DNA of 64,000 nt from Halosimplex rubrum (GTDB taxonomy: Archaea; Halobacteriota; Halobacteria; Halobacteriales; Haloarculaceae), in the NCBI RefSeq assembly GCF_013415885.1, contig NZ_CP058910.1:1302001-1366000 (forward strand). Reading direction: 5' to 3'. The notes beneath the pieces are model-generated. The model saw nothing but the letters and a program-made list of their open reading frames with translations. It did no database searches and was not told where the DNA came from. Both the position numbers and the translations under genes were made by a program. Of the stretch, positions 1 to 7,999 are shown in pieces. How positions within the stretch are numbered: the first letter of the stretch is position 1; each line of letters opens with the position of its first letter.

Positions 1-1138
1 AGCCGGTCGTGTTGAGTCGAGAGCCTGCGGCGTGGGCTCGTGAATTACCGGAATTGAACACCGCTTGCCCGTCGGCGTTCACTGCCTGTTGCCCGCGGAC
101 ACCGCGAACGAAATTCCGCCCGCCGTGACTTGCGATCTGTCCCTTCTCTTGAGCTCCAGCGATTCGACCGTGAGCGCGACGCCTCGAACTGTGATGCGAG
201 GCGCTCTGGGCCATGAAGAATATCGACCCCGCCTGCCAGAACAGGATGAACGGGGAAACGACTGCGACGATCGGGATAATGAGCGCAACGAGCCAGGCGC
301 CGAGGCCTTCCACGGTGAACCCGAAACTGTTCCCCAGAATCTCGCCGAGACGGAATAGCAACGCGACAGGGACCGTCATGAACAAGAAGGGCACGTAGAA
401 CCCAGCGAGTCGCTTCATGAACTCCGAAACGAGACGGAATGGTCCGACACCGGGGATCCAGAAGGCGATCAAGATCGGGACCAGTAGCGTAAACAGATAC
501 AGTACGACTTCTCTGACGAAATATATGAGAAGCACGAGTCCCAGAAGGAAGAGATCGACCGATAACGCCGCAATCGCCGTGACACTACCGACCGCTCCAA
601 ACGAGAGCGTCTCGAAGAGTGTGATCTCGGAAAGGTCCGGGGCGAGGAAGAGCGTAAGTTCGTGAATGAACTGACGCGCAAGCGCGTCCATCCACCACCA
701 CGCCAGAATTCCGAGTAGCCCGGCAAACGCCCGGCGTTTGAGTTTCGCCCGGTGATAGCTGCTGAAGAGATAACTCGTCGACTCCAGGAAGATGACGATC
801 CCGGCTGCCAACGCCCACAACAGGAGTGAGAGTGGGACGATCACATCCCAGAAGTAGGTGTAGATTCCCGGCCAAGAGTTGTTCGTCGGCTCTGTAAATA
901 CCGCGTTCGGGTGAGGCGTGCCAATAATGACCGTGAGAACATCGTTCGCGTGATTCTGAATGATCCCCTCGAGCGGACTAAAGAGGACTTTGAGAGACTC
1001 TGTGATCGCCCACACGATCACATCACCAAGGGCACCGCCTCCGCCGCCTTCGCCCGCCTGGGCACGGACAGCACCGATGAAATACTGGATACCAACAGCG
1101 GAGACGACAATTGGTACGATCCGATCGGATCTACCCAT
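1..1138 (-). CDS. Polytopic membrane protein, VirB6/TrbL-like, 3' end beyond the window
   Basis: The frame starts at ATG 1138 and stays open to base 1, giving about 379 visible residues. A signal-like hydrophobic stretch lies at residues 8-25, and strong membrane segments lie near 97-117, 181-207, 210-228, 245-265 and 279-300, followed by a basic, hydrophilic tail. This layout resembles VirB6/TrbL-type inner-membrane components of conjugation machines, but no signature residue proves it. The start overlaps the stop of the lipoprotein gene by eight bases, so the two are probably translationally coupled and belong to one minus-strand operon that begins at 4107. The function is inferred from topology and neighbours. 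Confidence 0.7.
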   Translation of the reverse strand, partial: MGRSDRIVPIVVSAVGIQYFIGAVRAQAGEGGGGGALGDVIVWAITESLKVLFSPLEGIIQNHANDVLTVIIGTPHPNAVFTEPTNNSWPGIYTYFWDVIVPLSLLLWALAAGIVIFLESTSYLFSSYHRAKLKRRAFAGLLGILAWWWMDALARQFIHELTLFLAPDLSEITLFETLSFGAVGSVTAIAALSVDLFLLGLVLLIYFVREVVLYLFTLLVPILIAFWIPGVGPFRLVSEFMKRLAGFYVPFLFMTVPVALLFRLGEILGNSFGFTVEGLGAWLVALIIPIVAVVSPFILFWQAGSIFFMAQSASHHSSRRRAHGRIAGAQEKGQIASHGGRNFVRGVRGQQAVNADGQAVFNSGNSRAHAAGSRLNTTG

Positions 1139-1976
1139 CGGCAGCCTCTATCTCGTCAAGGAGTTCGATCTCGATCTCACTACAGATCTCTTTGGCGTTC
1201 TCTGTCGACTGTTCGGTACCGAGTGTAGCCTGGAGTGGGCGCCGAACATCGTCTCCGACCCCGGTTAGAATGACAGCTGAGAACTCTACAGTTCTACCGT
1301 CACAATGATCCTGCCCAGGATGGAGCGGTGGCTGGCGGCCCAGTAACGTTCGAGATTCCCCTGGCTCGATAATGAACTCCTGCTCTGTCTCAGGCTGTCG
1401 GAAGTTGTGGTGGGGGGTTGTCTGTACGTATTCGGTGGATGGGAAGATCGTAGCCGAACTATTCGGTGCATCTTCATAGCCGAGGAAGTACATCCAGGTC
1501 GGTCCAGTCCCCAGATTCTTCGCAGTGACCAAGAGGTTCCCTCGGTTGGACAGTGTTTCACGTCCTCCCATGTAGGGTTCTACGTCGGTTATTTCGAGCT
1601 TTGGAGCCAGTTCCAAGGGTATCGAAGCGAGTTCTTCGTCCGCTGCAATTGCGACCAGTACGTGTTCACCCGGAGTGTAATGGCTCATGACCCGATGCTG
1701 GAAGAGCGAAAATCGGACTGTAGTCGCTCCTGCCGCCACGCCTGTTGAGAGGAAGCCGCTCCCATCTGGTGCTATCAGATTGACCTTGTCTACCTCGTTA
1801 TCCTCCTGAAGATCAACCACCAGATCCGACCCGGAGATCGAGGTCTCTTCGAAGACCGGATTCGAGGGGGTGCTGGTACCAGCTGACCCAGCGCCAGCGC
1901 AGCCTGCGAGCCCGGCCGCGCTCACTACGAGCCCGCCTTTCAGGAATCGTCGTCGAGAGGTCCACTCTCGCTTCAT
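1131..1976 (-). CDS. Tat-exported lipoprotein of the conjugation-like operon
   Basis: A 281-residue protein whose N-terminus reads TSRRRFLKGG followed by a hydrophobic stretch ending in LAGC, a textbook twin-arginine signal with a lipobox, so it should be anchored outside the membrane. The rest is acidic, with no motif I recognise. The ATG at 1976 overlaps the TGA of the upstream 577-residue gene (ATGA), and this decides the start over an in-frame ATG at 1988. Position between a large surface protein and a VirB6-like protein suggests a periplasm-facing accessory part of the same apparatus; that is inference. Confidence 0.75.
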   Translation of the reverse strand: MKREWTSRRRFLKGGLVVSAAGLAGCAGAGSAGTSTPSNPVFEETSISGSDLVVDLQEDNEVDKVNLIAPDGSGFLSTGVAAGATTVRFSLFQHRVMSHYTPGEHVLVAIAADEELASIPLELAPKLEITDVEPYMGGRETLSNRGNLLVTAKNLGTGPTWMYFLGYEDAPNSSATIFPSTEYVQTTPHHNFRQPETEQEFIIEPGESRTLLGRQPPLHPGQDHCDGRTVEFSAVILTGVGDDVRRPLQATLGTEQSTENAKEICSEIEIELLDEIEAADG

Positions 1977-3706
1977 AGGCCCCTCCACGGGGGCCAGATA
2001 GCCATCCCTGTGACTCGGTCGATGAGGAAGACGGCCAGCAAGAACAGTCCGACCGGAACGCCAGCCCGGTACAGCGAGCCGAGGATCGATAGCGTCGTTC
2101 CGTCAACGGACACTGCATCCGAATCGCCGACGTATGCCGTCGTGGACAGCCACCACTCGCCGGGCTCGTATCGCGCACCGATCGCCCCGCTCGGCCGCGA
2201 GATCGTCGTCGTGAGCGTTCCGTCGCGACCGGTCTGGACTTCCTTCCCCGCGAGTACGATTCTCCCTTCACGGTCTGCCGTCTCGATCGGCGTATCAGTC
2301 TCCACATCCCGAAGGGACACACGGACACTCGCCGTCGTCGCTGTCGTGTTCAGAACCGACAGCGAGAGATTGCTCCGGTGGATCGCGACCTCCTCGAACA
2401 GTCGCGGGTCCGCACTCGTCTCGACACCACGCACGAGCCCGTGAGCGGTCACGTCCGAGATATCTTGGGCGGGCGTGTCTATCCGCGTCGCGATGCTGAA
2501 ACTCTCCGTGTACGGTTCTTCGAGTACGTCCAGATCGACCGCACCGGGGAGCGTTGGCGGCTGGCGCTGTCCGCCGTTGACCATCAGCAACTCGACTTTC
2601 TCGGCCGGTGATACCGTCGGCCCCGTTTTGATAGGGTAAGCAAAGACCCGTAGGGGATGGACGGGGGAGTGACTCCGAGACGAACCCGAGGCACTCGCGC
2701 TGACGAGCGTATCCCACGTGGGATCGCGTGCCGAGTAGAACCGCCAGACGCCCCGAACGTCTCCCGTGGGCAGCGAGTATCCTAACCACGGATCGCTTTT
2801 GATGACGACCGTCCCGAGGTCGCCATCGGGATAGCGGGCGTGAAAGCCCATGATGTCCAGATAGTACTCTGTAACCGAGATCGAATCCCGGACGGTTACT
2901 TCCGATGTCTGGTTCTCGAACGAGGTGATCCAGTACGAACACTCGTCGTCCGGTGGGGTCGGGACACACCGTTCGTGTAACCGACCGACTGTCACGGTAA
3001 TGGTCGATTCGACCGTCAGCGTGTGGTCGATGCCCACGTTGTCGCCGAAGTCGTATTCGAACCGTGGCCGTCGATTCCCATCGTTGCGGGCTTCTTCTTC
3101 GCCGTCGACGAGCAACCGCGTCTCGGTCACGTCGTGACCGGTGAGGTTCCAGTAGGTTCGTTCGGTTTCGGTCACCGAATCTTCGGGAATGCGAACGCGG
3201 TAGTCGGAGACCGCCAGAAGGCTCCCAGTCGGTGCGACGTAGCGGGGTTGGTCGTCGGGTGAGAGCTTAGCCCGGGTAGACGGTTGGGCAGTGAATATCT
3301 CGATGTAGGCGTCCCGGACGTATCGCCGGTCAGTCAACGAGACACCCGGTGGGTGAACCGACGTGTCTCGATCGAAACTCGGGAAGTCGCCCACGTTCTC
3401 TCGATTCCACTGCTCGACACCGCGCGGTGGAGAGTCGAACGGGATATCGGTCGTCAAAGCCAGCGCGTCTCGGCCCGTCGTTTCGTCGTCGATCAGCGCG
3501 TCGAGTGCTACTGGGTCGGAGATATCCTCGTCACGCGACCAGAGGGCGGGATCGCTGGACCCGTGCGCGCCCCCGTTCGCGTGGCCGTACTCGAACACCT
3601 GATCGTCAGTCGATCCGGCCAGCGCCTGGGTCGCGGTCGTGCCCACAGCAGTGAGTGCGAGCGCGATGGCGAGCAGACCTCCGAGCGAGTGGTTCAGAAG
3701 CTGCAA
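1973..3706 (-). CDS. Large secreted/anchored protein of the conjugation-like operon
   Basis: 577 residues. An N-terminal Sec-type signal (about residues 5-30, ending TQALAG) is followed by a long acidic extracellular region with N-glycosylation sequons (for example NLT, NQT, NLS, NTT) and one C-terminal membrane helix near residues 549-570 followed by a short tail ending WRGL. It therefore looks like a type I membrane protein with its mass outside the cell. Its ATG lies inside the end of the pilin-like gene (13-base overlap), and its stop overlaps the lipoprotein start. I recognise no catalytic domain. A structural or adhesion role in cell-cell contact fits the context but is not shown. Confidence 0.75.
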   Translation of the reverse strand: MQLLNHSLGGLLAIALALTAVGTTATQALAGSTDDQVFEYGHANGGAHGSSDPALWSRDEDISDPVALDALIDDETTGRDALALTTDIPFDSPPRGVEQWNRENVGDFPSFDRDTSVHPPGVSLTDRRYVRDAYIEIFTAQPSTRAKLSPDDQPRYVAPTGSLLAVSDYRVRIPEDSVTETERTYWNLTGHDVTETRLLVDGEEEARNDGNRRPRFEYDFGDNVGIDHTLTVESTITVTVGRLHERCVPTPPDDECSYWITSFENQTSEVTVRDSISVTEYYLDIMGFHARYPDGDLGTVVIKSDPWLGYSLPTGDVRGVWRFYSARDPTWDTLVSASASGSSRSHSPVHPLRVFAYPIKTGPTVSPAEKVELLMVNGGQRQPPTLPGAVDLDVLEEPYTESFSIATRIDTPAQDISDVTAHGLVRGVETSADPRLFEEVAIHRSNLSLSVLNTTATTASVRVSLRDVETDTPIETADREGRIVLAGKEVQTGRDGTLTTTISRPSGAIGARYEPGEWWLSTTAYVGDSDAVSVDGTTLSILGSLYRAGVPVGLFLLAVFLIDRVTGMAIWPPWRGL

Positions 3707-4107
3707 CTGGAGCCACCTGCGACGACACTCGTCAGGAGGAACTGCAAGATCACAGTACCGAGCGGGGCGACGATGACGCCCCAGATGATCGCCTGATTGC
3801 GCATCGATTTCAACTCCTTCTTCGAGTCGACCGTCCGGATCGCCGTGAGCGCGATCGTCGTCCCGAGAGCGATGACACCGCCGATGAGCGGGCCACCGAA
3901 CTGGATGAGACTGAACATATTCCGGATGGTCGTGGCCATCTCCGTCTCACAGAAGGCTTCTCCCGTGGTCTGGGCACTCACGGGGTCGATCGCGAACACT
4001 CCTAGCGTCGCGATCAACAGGCCCACGGTCGGACCTATCTCTCGTAGCGAACGAGTGAATCGATACGTCGGTTCGTCTGCACCGTCGAGATCGTCAGCGT
4101 CGTCCAT
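3694..4107 (-). CDS. Small three-helix membrane protein, VirB2/TrbC pilin-like
   Basis: 137 residues with a signal-like helix at 26-45 ending DPVSA, then helices at about 66-90 and 107-130 separated by a basic loop (DSKKELKSMRN). This signal-plus-two-helix layout is typical of VirB2/TrbC-type conjugative pilins. It also carries three cysteines, C49 after the signal and C135 near the C-terminus among them. It is the first gene of a minus-strand set with overlapping stops and starts (pilin, surface protein, lipoprotein, VirB6-like). A TATA-like ACTATAAAC lies only about 10 bases before the ATG, so the real promoter may be the AT-rich stretch near 4195-4205. Confidence 0.65.
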   Translation of the reverse strand: MDDADDLDGADEPTYRFTRSLREIGPTVGLLIATLGVFAIDPVSAQTTGEAFCETEMATTIRNMFSLIQFGGPLIGGVIALGTTIALTAIRTVDSKKELKSMRNQAIIWGVIVAPLGTVILQFLLTSVVAGGSSCSF

Positions 4108-4300
4108 GTGTTTATAGTTGTCACTCGATACATCGATGCTCTCAGGAGAGCGACGATGGGCGAACGACAGTATCTCAAACCGCTTGCGTTCGAGATAAAT
4201 ATCTTCCTAGATGTGGTTGAAATTAGTCGATTCGCCAATTAATACGGAGTAACTGGAGATATATACCAAATAACTACAGATGGAGACGAATAGTTACCAC

Positions 4301-4726
4301 CTACTCGGGAAGGGGTTTCTTGCCGGTTCGAACGCATTCCCAGCAGGGGAAGTCGTCGAGACACTCGCTGCACTCTTCATCGGAAACTGGTCCATTCTCA
4401 CTCGGATCGGCTGGGGTATCGATCCGACCACCGTCTGGAGCGACTACTTTGGGGTCCACTTTGGTCGCGATCGCATCGACGAGCGGTCGCCGAATCGCCA
4501 CCGCGACGCGGTGCTTGCACGCGCCCTCGTAGTGTTCGTCGGCGGGGCAGGTACACGAGGCCGGGACCCCATCGTCGCTGCGGACGAGGTATTCGTGTTC
4601 GCCCGGGTGTTCGTGACTGCCGTTGCGGATCTGGACGCCCTCGGAGACGAGGGTGAATTCGAAGGCCTCGTACTGGGCTCGCTTGGCGATGCGACTCGAA
4701 AATTCGAGTTGGTTGAGTGGATGCAT
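4301..4726 (-). CDS. SWIM zinc-finger protein, copy 1
   Basis: 141 residues. The SWIM signature CxC-x9-CxH is present as C58, C60, C70 and H72, and a second cysteine set (C119, C122, C128, C131) near the C-terminus could bind another metal. SWIM proteins are predicted to bind DNA or protein and are common around haloarchaeal mobile elements. I chose ATG 4726 because homology with copy 2 gives the same MHPLNQLEF start and a TATA-like TTTTATC lies about 51 bases upstream. The gene runs away from the HTH-PIN pair. It is one arm of a 489-bp direct repeat; the other copy is at 6085-6510. Confidence 0.8.
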   Translation of the reverse strand: MHPLNQLEFSSRIAKRAQYEAFEFTLVSEGVQIRNGSHEHPGEHEYLVRSDDGVPASCTCPADEHYEGACKHRVAVAIRRPLVDAIATKVDPKVVAPDGGRIDTPADPSENGPVSDEECSECLDDFPCWECVRTGKKPLPE

Positions 4727-4789
4727 ACTGGCTTCCAGAGCACCCGACCGAGAGCGCTCCACCTCTGGTGGCGCCGATAAAATTGCCTG
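4301..4789. repeat. 489-bp direct repeat, left copy (SWIM gene plus leader)
   Basis: The similarity to 6085-6573 covers the whole SWIM gene and 63 bases upstream, including the same CGATAAAATTGCC leader, and then stops. Both copies have the same length with no gaps in the coding part, so they look like a recent duplication rather than two old paralogues. Confidence 0.8.
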
Positions 4790-4814
4790 TGGGTACCTCT
4801 CCCGTTCATCATGT

Positions 4815-4858
4815 CTTATGTAACAACTGTCCCGAAAGACAGCTGAGTGTTACATAAG
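4815..4858. promoter_or_regulatory. Nested inverted repeat in divergent promoter region
   Basis: A perfect 11-bp arm pair, CTTATGTAACA at 4815-4825 and TGTTACATAAG at 4848-4858, encloses a second pair CTGTC/GACAG with a CCGAAA loop. It lies between the divergent SWIM and HTH genes. It could be an operator or a transcript hairpin. Confidence 0.6.
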
Positions 4859-4871
4859 AATATTAATTTGA

Positions 4872-4889
4872 ACGCTCCGGCCGGAGCGT
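4872..4889. promoter_or_regulatory. Perfect 18-bp palindrome
   Basis: ACGCTCCGGCCGGAGCGT is fully self-complementary and lies about 100 bases before the HTH start, in otherwise AT-rich DNA. It is a plausible binding site for a dimeric regulator. Confidence 0.55.
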
Positions 4890-4960
4890 GTGGCCTCTGT
4901 GAGTAATCGATAGAAGAGTACCGCTATTGTTGGTGACGGTAGATTCTCTCAGCAACCCTT

Positions 4961-4979
4961 ATTGCATATTGCGTGCAAT
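4961..4979 (+). promoter_or_regulatory. Inverted repeat ATTGCA-N7-TGCAAT, likely HTH-PIN operator
   Basis: The arms are perfect and end 12 bases before ATG 4992. Position over the transcription start fits autoregulation by the HTH protein. The spacing (7 bases) is the same as in the operator-like repeat before the VapBC-like pair at 13057. Confidence 0.55.
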
Positions 4980-4991
4980 TCGCTACTACGG

Positions 4992-5507
4992 ATGGCCACA
5001 AGAGAAGCGAACTGGGACACCCCGCTCGATACTGGCGGGGAGGTGTTCGAACTCCTCGGGAATGCCCGTAAAGCGTGGATCTATACGTATGTCCGCCATC
5101 ACCCATCGACGACAATTCAAGATATCGTCGCGACACTTGATCTTCCCCAGCGAACAGTCTACGAATACGCCGATGACCTCGCAGCTGCGGGGTTTATCGA
5201 GCAGTCGAATGACGGACGGCCGGCAGAGTATACGGCTCACGAGATCGATATCCAGCTGGTAGAAGGCGATGCCAAACGGCGAATCACGCCGGAGTTAGTT
5301 GAGGCGATTGCCCGCCGAACACGGGATGACGATATCGATACGTACATCGATCGCTACGGACTGGACGGACTTGCCGTCGCACTCGAATACACTCGTGAAT
5401 ACGTCGAGGGTTCGATCACGCATCAGATTCTGGCTCGTGAGCAAGATATCTCGCCGTTGGAAGCAGGAGTGATTCTGGACGCACTTCGACCCGTCGTTGA
5501 GGACTGA
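4992..5507 (+). CDS. Winged-helix HTH regulator paired with a PIN protein
   Basis: 171 residues. An N-terminal winged helix (about 13-70, with the recognition helix around LPQRTVYEYADDLAAAGF) is followed by an all-helical acidic C-terminal half, as in haloarchaeal HTH proteins I associate with DUF7437. The ATG at 4992 is preferred to an upstream TTG at 4962 because the TTG lies inside the operator-like repeat. The PIN gene begins six bases after its stop, so the two form a pair. The likely role is antitoxin and self-repressor, inferred from the gene order. Confidence 0.75.
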   Translation: MATREANWDTPLDTGGEVFELLGNARKAWIYTYVRHHPSTTIQDIVATLDLPQRTVYEYADDLAAAGFIEQSNDGRPAEYTAHEIDIQLVEGDAKRRITPELVEAIARRTRDDDIDTYIDRYGLDGLAVALEYTREYVEGSITHQILAREQDISPLEAGVILDALRPVVED

Positions 5508-5513
5508 GCCTGG

Positions 5514-6059
5514 ATGGACCACAACAACGAGATCGTTTTTGTCGATTCGTCGGTCCTCATCAGCTGCGGCCGGCGTGGCAGCCCTGGATTTCAGGCGCTC
5601 GCTCGTGAAGCCCGCCAACGTGATGTAGTCCTCCGTATCTCGCCACAGGTATATGCCGAAGTGACTGGTGACCCATCTCTCGACACGTATGCAATCGTCG
5701 ACTCTGCGGTCGACAAGGCACTGCAAGAAGGATGGATGAAGGTCACTGAAAGTCCGTCTTATTCGAACTCAGACATCTCAACCGTGATGGATCAGGCGCG
5801 GAGCTTCATTGCGAATGCTAGCGATCGATCAGAAGACATCATCGAGAAAGCGGATACAGAGATCGTGGGGCTTGCGCTTGAAATGCTCCTCAATGCCACA
5901 GCTGACCGAGTGACAATCGTAACAAACGATATTCCGCTCGGCGAAGCAGCAGAGTCGTTAATTCCGCAGTACGGATTTGATGACGAACAGATCGTCTGGC
6001 TCACCGGTAAACAACTTGCTGACGAACTCGCTGCGGATTTCGTTTCTGAGTTCGATTAG
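5514..6059 (+). CDS. PIN-domain ribonuclease, putative toxin
   Basis: 181 residues with the acidic residues expected of the PIN nuclease active site: D11 (VDSSVL), E49 (VYAEV), D114 (ADTEIVGLAL) and D139 (VTNDIPLG). PIN toxins cleave RNA. It is longer than a minimal VapC (about 130 residues), with an extra helical region between E49 and D114. Co-directional with and six bases behind the HTH gene. It converges on SWIM copy 2, leaving 25 bases between the stops. Target and toxicity are not visible from sequence. Confidence 0.75.
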   Translation: MDHNNEIVFVDSSVLISCGRRGSPGFQALAREARQRDVVLRISPQVYAEVTGDPSLDTYAIVDSAVDKALQEGWMKVTESPSYSNSDISTVMDQARSFIANASDRSEDIIEKADTEIVGLALEMLLNATADRVTIVTNDIPLGEAAESLIPQYGFDDEQIVWLTGKQLADELAADFVSEFD

Positions 6060-6084
6060 CCGCTCTTGATGCTGTGTCGGTTCT

Positions 6085-6510
6085 TCACTCCGGAAGTGGC
6101 TTGTTCCCGGTTCGAACGCACTCCCAGCAGGGGAAGTCGTCGAGACACTCGGAACACGCTTCGTCGGCAGTTCGCTCTTCATTGTTCGAATCGGTGGCCG
6201 TCTCGATCCGACCCCCGTCCGGGGCGACTGTCTTGCCAGTCGCTCTGTCTGCGATTGCATCGATGAGTGGTCGTCGGATCGCCACCGCGACGCGGTGCTT
6301 GCACGCGCCTTCGTAGTGTTTGTCAGCCGGGCAGGAACACGAAACTGGTACCCCGTCGTCGATACGGACGAGGTATTCGTGCTCGCTCGGGTGTTCGTGA
6401 CTGCCGTTGCGGACCTGGACGCCTCCGTGGGAGAGCGTGAATTCGAAGGCCTCGTACTGGGCTCGCTTGGCGACGCCACTCGAAAATTCGAGTTGGTTGA
6501 GTGGATGCAT
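6085..6510 (-). CDS. SWIM zinc-finger protein, copy 2
   Basis: 141 residues, collinear with copy 1. The SWIM metal residues are C58, C60, C70 and H72 (CSCP...CKH), and the second cysteine set near the C-terminus is also kept. Differences cluster between residues 85 and 120 and in scattered positions, so both copies appear to be under constraint. ATG 6510 matches copy 1; the open frame continues upstream to 6594 but that part is just the repeated leader. Together with copy 1 it brackets the HTH-PIN pair in direct orientation. Confidence 0.8.
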   Translation of the reverse strand: MHPLNQLEFSSGVAKRAQYEAFEFTLSHGGVQVRNGSHEHPSEHEYLVRIDDGVPVSCSCPADKHYEGACKHRVAVAIRRPLIDAIADRATGKTVAPDGGRIETATDSNNEERTADEACSECLDDFPCWECVRTGNKPLPE

Positions 6511-6573
6511 ACTGGCTTCCAGAGCACCCGACCGAGAGCGCTCCACCGCAGGTGGCGCCGATAAAATTGCCTG
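6085..6573. repeat. 489-bp direct repeat, right copy
   Basis: Partner of 4301-4789. Recombination between the two copies would delete the HTH-PIN pair and leave one SWIM gene. Confidence 0.8.
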
Positions 6574-6659
6574 CGTGCGTCTCATTGTCCACACCTTGCT
6601 TGAAGCGTAATATTATGTATATACGAAGGATTATTCCGTCCGAGTGCCGTCACTCTGGT

Positions 6660-7235
6660 ATGGAAGAACCACGTCCCGAACTGAAAGCAGACCCCGACGA
6701 ACGTCGGGATGCACCGGACTTCGATGAACTCGTACCTCTGGAAGAACTCGTCACCGGTGATCGCACACGCGACGATTTCTTCGACGCCGTTCTCGGTCTA
6801 GATAGTCCCACAACAGCTAGTGATGTCGCTGACCTTGCGGGCCACGGAGTAGACGCTGCCCGAGAATATCTGGAGTGGTTTGAGCGTCTTGGAGTCGTCG
6901 CGCAGGTTACTGATTCTCCAGCGACGTACGAACGCAATCAGGAGTACCTGAATTGGCGGCGTGTGCAACGTCTTCGAGATCAGTACACCGAGGATGAACT
7001 TATCGACCTCCTGGAAAAGACGGCTGAACGTGACGAAGCGTTCGCGGAGGAGTTCGGTGCCGAATTTCCAGATGCGGTAACTATCACTGCACACGCAGCC
7101 CACATCGACCGATCTATCGAGGAGGTATGGAGGGACGTGTCTGCGTGGAAGACGGTTCGCCGTCGGATTTCACTCCTTGAACGGGCATTGCAGACTGACT
7201 CAAATGACACCGCTGGCCAGCGAACTACCGCATGA
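6660..7235 (+). CDS. HTH regulator (DUF7342-like)
   Basis: 191 residues. After an acidic leader, residues 20-90 form a winged helix (GDRTRDDFFDAVLGL, then HGVDAAREYLEWFERLGVV), followed by a tyrosine- and arginine-rich segment (YLNWRRVQRLRDQYT) and helices. I recognise the pattern as the haloarchaeal DUF7342 family of DNA-binding proteins. ATG 6660 was chosen because the upstream in-frame part is the SWIM leader. Its last codons overlap the next gene by ATGA, a sign of coupled translation, and the pair resembles an antitoxin/toxin layout. Confidence 0.7.
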   Translation: MEEPRPELKADPDERRDAPDFDELVPLEELVTGDRTRDDFFDAVLGLDSPTTASDVADLAGHGVDAAREYLEWFERLGVVAQVTDSPATYERNQEYLNWRRVQRLRDQYTEDELIDLLEKTAERDEAFAEEFGAEFPDAVTITAHAAHIDRSIEEVWRDVSAWKTVRRRISLLERALQTDSNDTAGQRTTA

Positions 7236-7681
7236 GTGGTAGGCGAGACGACATCCCGTCGTCGGGCGACGGGAATGGTGCTCCAATTGATCTGGATCGT
7301 CTGGATGCCATCGTGGAACGGCTCGCCACGGATGAGCGCTTCACCGATGTTGAAGTCCAACCGGAATATGCGCCAGACCGACTCATGTGTCGTTACGACC
7401 TCGGATTCTATCCGCAGAGTGTCCAGAGCGCTCGTTTCACGATTGCGTGGTTCGAGAACGGCGACTTTTCGTTACACTATCACGAAGAGCATGAAGATGG
7501 CACGTTTGATCATCGATGGGATCGCCATCTCTCAACGCACAATTCACGTGACCACATTCACCCGAGTCCGAGTGCATCAACACCTGGCGACGACGCTTCG
7601 CACCCAGAAGAGTGGCGTGACGTGATGTCGATGGTTCTCTCCGAAATCGAAGAGCGCCAGCAAGCCTTCTGGACGGAATGA
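7232..7681 (+). CDS. Small protein coupled to HTH, TumE-like
   Basis: 149 residues. The pattern of a tyrosine-rich strand segment (RYDLGFYPQSVQSARFTIAWF, residues 50-70), an NGDFSLHYHEEH segment, a histidine-rich HxxHIHPSP-type segment and a C-terminal helix ending QAFW recalls TumE/DUF6516-type putative toxins that pair with HTH proteins. The start overlaps the stop of the DUF7342-like gene by four bases. The family call is by eye and could be wrong; the pairing itself is clear. Confidence 0.6.
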   Translation: MSGRRDDIPSSGDGNGAPIDLDRLDAIVERLATDERFTDVEVQPEYAPDRLMCRYDLGFYPQSVQSARFTIAWFENGDFSLHYHEEHEDGTFDHRWDRHLSTHNSRDHIHPSPSASTPGDDASHPEEWRDVMSMVLSEIEERQQAFWTE

Positions 7682-7732
7682 GTGCGCTGAACTTGAGTAA
7701 TCAGACGCCAAATTTTAGCTGACTACAGGCGG

Positions 7733-7786
7733 TAAGCCCCCGTCCTCAAGGAACCGCCAACGGCGGTGGGTAGGCAGGGGTAGTTT
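7733..7786 (+). mobile_element. Relic of an IS200/IS605 (IS1341-type) right end
   Basis: The stretch contains AAGCCCCCGTCCTCAAGGA, a perfect ACCGCC-AAC-GGCGGT hairpin (7753-7767) and then GGTAGGCAGGGGTAG with TTTAC. From memory this is the hallmark 3' end of haloarchaeal tnpB elements, which also encodes the guide-type RNA scaffold. No tnpA or tnpB frame is left beside it, so only the end survives. Confidence 0.5.
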
Positions 7787-7849
7787 ACATTACTGAAATA
7801 CTCATCCCTGTCTGAGATGCGACATTCCCTTCGAATCCACCGTCAGAGA

Positions 7850-7999
7850 CTACTCGATCTCGTAGGTGGCGATACCCGTTCGACCACACGTCGGACAGGA
7901 CGATCCGTCTCGATTGACTGTCTGACCACAGTGGCGACACTCGCGGATGCATCGCCCCTTGCGTCCTGCGACGAGCCGACCGAGCCATGAACGGATCAT
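7850..7999 (-). CDS. 49-residue zinc-ribbon protein overlapping the TFB stop
   Basis: ATG at 7997-7999 overlaps the TFB TGA (ATGA). The product begins MIRSWLGRLVAGRKGR and carries C-x2-C (CRHC, residues 21-24) and C-x2-C (CPTC, residues 34-37), then ends YEIE. Two CxxC knuckles ten residues apart make a zinc ribbon. It is below usual ORF cut-offs but the tight coupling and the intact metal ligands support it. It may work with the TFB, for example as a transcription-related partner; that is inference. Confidence 0.65.
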   Translation of the reverse strand: MIRSWLGRLVAGRKGRCIRECRHCGQTVNRDGSSCPTCGRTGIATYEIE

